Shown: positions 58,217-64,000 of the stretch, one piece after another
Layout of the letters: each line of letters starts with the position of its first letter
Position numbering within the stretch: the first letter of the stretch is position 1
From: Chiua virens
Lineage: Eukaryota > Basidiomycota > Agaricomycetes > Boletales > Boletaceae
DNA length: 64,000 nucleotides
Direction: 5' to 3'
NCBI GenBank assembly: GCA_019787685.1
Contig: JAHNUO010000018.1
Location: 496,001-560,000, forward strand
Notes under the pieces: model-generated
Database searches by the model: none
What the model was told of the DNA's origin: nothing
The model's input: the letters and a program-made list of their open reading frames with translations, nothing else
Translations under genes and position numbers: made by a program

Positions 58217-60675
58217 TTCAGGTAAAATGAATCATCAAGTTGTCTGTGACTCTACCTAAGAATGTGTCCTGCTTTACACTCACTTGTAGGTCTCAGACTA
58301 GGTTGCTTATTCTGCTCGATGATTCCTGGGATGAAATGGTATATTGATGGGGATCATTATGAAAGTGAAATGCGAAAACTTGAACGAAATCAAAGACATC
58401 TGAGATGGACTGTAACCGGTAGTGCCATCTTGCACCAAATGCCTCGAAAGTTGAAGGTAAATACAAACTGCAAGGGCAAGTTGGATTATCAAAATCCACC
58501 GCGTCCCTTTATTTTCACGTAGAAGTATGGAAAACGATCTCAGGCTGGACATCCCAACGCTGTCACCGTGAGGTTACATCTCGAGTCTAAATTAAAAGAT
58601 ATTGTGCTTCTCCCGGCGCGTAATCATGCGTTTATGCCCGCCGTGCGTAGACTTGCAAGAGCCCTGCGAAGCAGTCGGCGCGCTCGAAACACTTGGAAGA
58701 GTTGAGGTACCCGATTCAGTAGGCGTGGTGGCTGGTGTACCAGACCCAGGGTCCGTTGATGTGGGTGTACCGGATGCACTGGATGCAGGGTCCGTCGGGG
58801 TGGGCTTACCAGACGCAAGGTCAGTTGCGGTAGGTGTACCGGAAGTAGTCGGAGCAGCTTTGCCGGATGTACTGGACGCGGGGTCAGCCGAGGTAGATGA
58901 GCCGGACACGACTGGTGGGCTAGTAGCCGCGGCCTGTGCAACAGGAAACAATGCGTTGGGTGAGCCCGCTTCCACAAAGATGTCATTCTGGGCACCTGTT
59001 ATAGAACATTTGTCAGCTCATTCATCATCATGAATGGAGAAGATGAGAGGCAAGAGCTTGACGCCCCCACTTACCGTTTGCAAAACCACAGCTCGGATTG
59101 TACCCAGGAGCTGCCCACTCGCCATCCGGATCGATTACGTCAGCATCTGCGACATTGTTCCCTTCGGCCTGTTTCACGATGATCATTTGCTTCGGGCCCT
59201 TTACGCACTTGGATGGGTTTGATCCACCATATCCACAATATACGAGCGGGGATGGAATTCCGAGTGTCTTGGCCGGCGTCAGACCAGGAACAACCCTCGC
59301 GAGTAAGGTGAAAATGTAAAAGTTCGCTTGCCCACAATTTCTAGGACCCTGGGTTCACGCCTGTGCTCAGCATGCCAGCGGAATGTGATTAGAATCCATT
59401 CACTTACCCATCCCCACTAGTGGGTTTACAGCACGAAATGACTATCAACGTTGATGCTGAAGAAGGACGGGACGTACAAGAAGTTGCACTAGGCCGTTGC
59501 TCGGAGGCAAACCTTCAGGGATCTGGTATGTTGCAATACGCTTGAACGGGGTGCTGAATATCAATGGTCAACGTACTGCTGGGAGAGGGAAAGCGAAGGT
59601 GAGCTTACTGTTCCAGAACGCTGATGACGACAGTGTTGTTGGGTGTCACTTTGGTGGGGTCGGACTGCATCATAAATGGGATCACCATGGAAATATCAAG
59701 CTTGGGAAATAGGAACCCACCTCGTATGATATAGCCAATGCAGTTCCGGCAGCCATGGATTCATTCTGCGCGTGAACTAGTCGATCGGCGCATCAGATAT
59801 CCGTCACAAAAATATTGGTAAGCATGAAGTAGAACTCACGGTTTGGAGCTGAGATGCACTGGCTCGGAGATATACTGGCACCCCCCAAGTTAGTTATACT
59901 GTAACCATTAGGATGCCACTGGCCATCTGGCCAGTCACTCAAAATGGCATTAGGGCTGAGAGTTGTGAACCGCGCGTTTTCGGCTAACTCCAGTGTGACC
60001 GTTCCACCAGGCACACTTTAACCGCGAACAACACAACAGCAAAGGAGAGTGAGGAAACGTTCGTAAGGAGTTACAGCCGGACAGTGCAAAGGACAGGCTT
60101 ACATTTCAATTGCGTCTTCCGGGGGAGGTGGGAAATTCAAAACCTATATAATACCCGAATCGCCATGATTCTCCGAGCACGATGGACGATAACGCAACTT
60201 GAGCTTACCCCATGTATGGCGTGCATCCAGTACTCTTCATACTTCAGGTTGTAGAGAGGGTTCGAAGATATACCAGTATATAGACTGGGATTTGCCGGAT
60301 CCGTACCCTGTCAAAGCAAAACCCAAACGAAGTGCAGGTGAGCAGACAGTTGAAACAGTAGAGTGAAGACTGACATTAATAGCATACATCGCTCGGTGGT
60401 AAGGACCGATGTGTGCATGGGCAAGACCAGCCAGGGCCACAGAGATCCATGCTGCAAACTTGGATGAGAACATGGCTCGGAAGTCGATTCGTGAGCTAGC
60501 ACGACAGGACAGAAATGAATGGAATTTGGAAAGGAGTGGGCAAGTAAACCGCTGGAGATGCGGCTGGTGTCTTCATCCTCACTCGACTTTATATGCTTCG
60601 GGAAGGATTCTGATACAATGGCGACTCACGTCAAAAAGACAATATCCAGCAGATAGGCTCTTCCCAGATCCATGC
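58217..60675 (-). repeat. Right arm of ~2.45-kb inverted duplication
   Basis: Reverse-oriented match to 54930-57378. The 3' part (58217-59300) is nearly the same as the left arm. Some internal stretches, such as the region around 59330-59400 and the N-terminal half of exon 4, differ more. Confidence 0.85.
58592..60473 (-). CDS. AA14-like lytic polysaccharide monooxygenase family protein, gene 3
   Basis: Minus-strand paralogue of gene 2 with all donor and acceptor sites conserved. It starts MFSSKFAAWISVALAGLAHA and, after signal cleavage, has HIGPYHRAMYAIN. Other segments are VPGGTVTLELAENARFTTLS, SITNLGGASISPSQCISAPN, GPRNCGQANFYIFTLLARVV, LTPAKTLGIPSPLVYCGYGG, KCVKGPKQMIIVKQAEGNNV and the Ser/Thr/Pro tail ending REKHNIF at 58592. 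The CGQANFYIF block is closer to gene 1 (CGQMNIYIF) than to gene 2 (CGTPNEYFF), so gene 2 probably diverged there. TATA (read on minus) lies near 60587-60593, the same distance from the start as in gene 2. I see no frameshift. Confidence 0.78.
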
Positions 60676-63164
60676 AGAGACGATTTTCTGTAAATTTTTG
60701 TCGTAAAAATATGTGACACCCATATATAGCCAATTGTTTCGTGCCATTTTTGGGGTAAGTTGCTTCCATGTCACTACGTACATTGCTTACTAAGCACTTG
60801 GGTTACTTGCGAGCCGAAGTCAACTGAGTTCAAATCAGCACTTGTCCTGGGATTCATTGAGATCATTACCCTCAACAAATCCACTCCATGAAACTTTTCT
60901 GTATGTTGAATGACGCGTACTTAGTGTGCTAAATACGCGCAAAAACTGGTTACGTCGACAGCGACTCGGAGTTCAAACTTGCAAGTGGACGCTCCGAAGG
61001 CTTGCAGGTTGTGTCGATGATGGCGATATACAATGGATTGCTATGATAGCTACCGTGTATCCGGCCCCGGTCGATCTGTTCTCCAGCGTTAATGCTGTTT
61101 TCGATGTGAATGTTGGCACTCGCCGCATGTCAATTTGAAACGACCAACCAGTTCCAGCCAAGAAAACAAGTCCAAACTGCAACCTCTGGCAAATTAGACA
61201 GGTCTCTCCGACGGATCATCCCGAATCTGCCAATCTTGGATCATCTTCGACGTATTGCGTGCCTACCAGTAGGACCTTACTACTGGGGTCTCCTCGCCAT
61301 CACCGCACTCTTCGGTCTTAATGTCGAGCAGTGAGTCCCGTACCATGCTAAACTGACTATCAAAATCTCTAGGTATACCAGCACTTCACTAGGACGACAC
61401 GTTTGGATTCGGGGCTCGTTTCCTCGCATCCAGAAGTTCGCGACGTCACGACTTCAAATATCAATGGCAAAAATTCGCTTGGACACAATGGCCAGGCTAC
61501 AGACAGCTGTTGTCGAGTTCGAAGGAGAGTATTCATAAAAATGTGGTGCCGGAGCTTCAAGTTTTGAGACAGAGCCTACGGTAGCAAATGAATGTAAACC
61601 CCCACAGAAAAAACAGCAACCACACAGTCCAAACTCGTTGGGGATAGGTGGCATGTCACAATCATTGGAACCTGGACAACTTTTCATGAGTTACCCCTGG
61701 AGACCGTATCACGGTATTAGTTATTCGGTCCGTGGCGGCTTGAGTCGACACCTCGGTATCACAATGGCAGACTGGATTTCCCTGATGCCACGAAATAAGG
61801 ACAGTATTGATGATGCATTCCCCTCGTTGGATGGTCTGGGAGCCGCTAAACTTGAAGCTTGAAGGGTCAAAGTGTTTGCAATACGCCGCGTACCCTCCGC
61901 CTCGGTATGTACCATCTTACCACGAGCCCACTTGAAGCTGCCTGCACAGCCAAAGTTATCAGCTCCGAAACGATTTAATGAAGCCTGGGCCTGAGAAGTC
62001 AATTTCTCACATATAGTGGGTGCCACCGAAATCGGAGACAGACTGCAACATGCAATTACTTTTTGTTGCGAAGCTTCAAGCCTTCAACATAATGTTCTTG
62101 CGTCCCTTCGGTACTCACCCAGCCGATACCAGTATAATGCAATTGCAAATCAATCTTTCAATGCACTGGTCTGCCAGTGGGTGAAACCCTGAGCTGAGTT
62201 CTATATTGTGGTGTTCTTCTGTTGTGCTTATGCTCCTTCGCAACGAAAGGTAGACTGTATATAAAGTTTCTGTTTCGGAGGCGGAAAAGCGGCGTACGCA
62301 TATTATATTTGTTTGCGAAATCTTTAATGATTTCTTTTTGACAGTCGAATCTGTCGAGTTCCCATCCAACGGGGGAGTGTGCCTCGTCGAAATTCTTTTC
62401 GGACTCATTGCAAGGCTTCGAGTCCCGCTCATACTCGGCAATGATGTCAGTTCTACAAGTTGCGACGCAACTGTTTCCGTTGGAACGATGACATCTACCC
62501 TAAAACCTCCTTTGACATGAAGCCACCGTGCAACCATCAAATCTTCGTGGCTCGTGCACGCCACTAATCTCCTGGAGTCCTGGGCATCCCCTCGACTGCT
62601 CCAACAGTCCTACTATCGATATCATCCCCCATTGCTTATGGTCTATATTCATCCTTATCTATTCGTGCTGCCCCATGACTAGAGCCTCTTAATGAAATTT
62701 AATGTTGTCCCAGTAACTCTTGTGTTCCCCCCGGCTTTGGCATATTGGTTCCTACCACCATATTTGGGTGCCTTCAAGTTTCAACACTACTGTTGTCGGT
62801 TGCAACGTCCTTTGCATCTTTCTGTTGCAAGCTTTCCTTTTATCTTGCTGTCTTTGTTTCGAAGGAATTGTTAGGCCAGTGCTACCGGCAAGAATATATT
62901 GACGTGAATCAAGTCATATCGCCCACGGAAAATACTTGAGATAGACTCGTAGGGATCACAATGTCAAGCAGTGAGTCGCATCTGGACGGGGCCTAAGTTT
63001 ACCATCAACAAATCCACTTCCATTCGGTGGGGGAAATTAGAGACACCCTTGCCGCTCTATTTTTTTTACCGATATACAACTTGCTAGCTATGCTTCTCGA
63101 CTTTCCAAGGCTCCGAGCACCAGGGTGTAATTGATACACTACTTTAACTGACAAGCGATCCCCT
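60676..63164. other. Gene-free stretch
   Basis: About 2.5 kb with many short frames on both strands (for example 61638-61862 and 62115-62564) but no recognisable domain or coherent exon chain. It ends in the 3' flank of ADE2. Confidence 0.45.
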
Positions 63165-64000
63165 CTACCGTCGAACCTCATATTTCTCCCATCCGACCTC
63201 GGAGAGCTTGTCAACTTTGCCCAGTACCTCCTTTTCGAGCCCTCGCAAGTACTCTTCCATCGCTGTAAAGAGATGAGGCATTCCTGTTCCGAGAATGCGG
63301 ACCGCAAGCAGGCCTGCGTTCATGCCCCCATTGATCGCGACTGTCGCTACCGGTATACCACGCTGTGCGATAGAGTGAGCATGCTTCCTGGACGCGCCAA
63401 CCAATAACAAGGTAACCTACCGGCATCTGCACGATACTGTGCAACGAATCTACCCCATCCAACGCACTCCCTTTGACAGGAACGCCCACTACTGGGACAC
63501 TGGATATCGCCGCCACCATACCTGGCAAATGTGCCGCACCGCCCGCGCCAGCTACAATAACCCGCAGCCCACGCACTCGGGCACTTCGTGCATAAGAAAC
63601 CAACCTGTCCGGTGTCCGGTGCGCAGAGACGATTGTGAGCTCATAGGGGATGTGGAATTGGTCTAACACACGCGCAGCAGGAAGAAGTGTGGGGAGGTCC
63701 GAGTCAGAGCCCATGATAATACCCACAATCGGGTGTGCGCTTGGGTGGCCACTTCCTGGAATTGGTAAAAGTGGTGCGTAAGCATCGAGTTCTGCTTGTG
63801 AACTGGGAATGGGGAGGGCGGATAAAAGGGGACGGAGACGTGCACGAAGTGCGGAATCAGTGTCTGCGACAAGAGTGACATGCCCCATTTTGCGGCCCGG
63901 CCGAGACACGGATTTACCGTATAGATGGATAGTGCAACCAGGAGTACTGAGTGCGGTAGTGGTAAAGGCTGTAATGGGGTCCATAGAGATGGAACTGCCA
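63165..64000 (-). CDS. ADE2: Phosphoribosylaminoimidazole carboxylase (ADE2), C-terminal part
   Basis: Two exons are visible (from the window edge to 63421, and 63362-63165); the 5' part lies beyond 64000. The product carboxylates AIR to CAIR in purine synthesis. The frame enters with [20 protein letters not shown], the end of the PurK-like ATP-grasp domain ([20 protein letters not shown]), and then continues into the PurE-like domain: [70 protein letters not shown] and [20 protein letters not shown]. The fused PurK-PurE order is typical of fungal Ade2. The ATG at 63984 is internal and not the start. The intron joins QMP to RGIPVATV. Confidence 0.95.

Overview
The window looks like nuclear DNA of a filamentous basidiomycete (Agaricomycetes). 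Its genes are split by many short introns of about 45-70 bases, and the families present are typical of mushroom-forming fungi: a DUF6593 protein, an Agaricomycete-type seven-helix membrane protein, AA14-like secreted proteins, a CAP10-type glycosyltransferase, expansin-like double-psi-barrel proteins and lineage-expanded WD40 proteins. The WD40 pair and the DUF6593 protein remind me of Boletales, but that is an impression from memory and not a proof. All exon coordinates come from reading splice sites and checking phase by hand.

Layout. 1-5 kb: a hypothetical ORF, tRNA-Val(AAC) and a DUF6593 gene on the minus strand, and the chaperonin subunit CCT2. 8-11.4 kb: two paralogous small secreted expansin-like genes, each with a GC-AG intron. 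12.2-13.2 kb: a non-autonomous hAT-like element. 14.5-19.5 kb: a Kre9/Knh1-like secreted protein, an alpha/beta hydrolase and cyclin C. 20-22.8 kb: a tandem pair of flavin-reductase-like genes. 23.95-24.74 kb: a foldback transposon with 249-base inverted arms and a perfect 9-base target duplication. 25.6-27.7 kb: a CAP10-like glycosyltransferase. 28.4-35.2 kb: a direct duplication of about 3 kb carrying two WD40 genes. 37.2-42.3 kb: a seven-helix protein and a GT39 protein O-mannosyltransferase, both on minus. 42.9-47.1 kb: an unrecognised Pro-rich protein and a SAMHD1-like HD-domain phosphohydrolase.

47.2-60.7 kb is the most rearranged part. It holds a decayed copy of the 3' end of thymidylate synthase, an AA14-like gene, the intact thymidylate synthase, a PPR gene transcribed divergently from it, and then two more AA14-like genes arranged head-out in an inverted duplication with arms of about 2.45 kb and a spacer of about 0.84 kb. 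60.7-63.2 kb has no gene I can support. The right edge holds the 3' part of ADE2 (AIR carboxylase).

Housekeeping genes (CCT2, cyclin C, PMT, SAMHD1-like, thymidylate synthase, PPR, ADE2) alternate with expanding families (expansin-like, flavin-reductase-like, WD40, AA14-like) and with two miniature DNA transposons. I see no fungal metabolic gene cluster with a shared pathway; thymidylate synthase and the SAMHD1-like enzyme both act on deoxynucleotide pools but are about 4 kb apart with an unrelated gene between. The strongest unexplained structures are the foldback element, the AA14 inverted duplication with the thymidylate synthase remnant, and repeated GC-AG introns in four genes.
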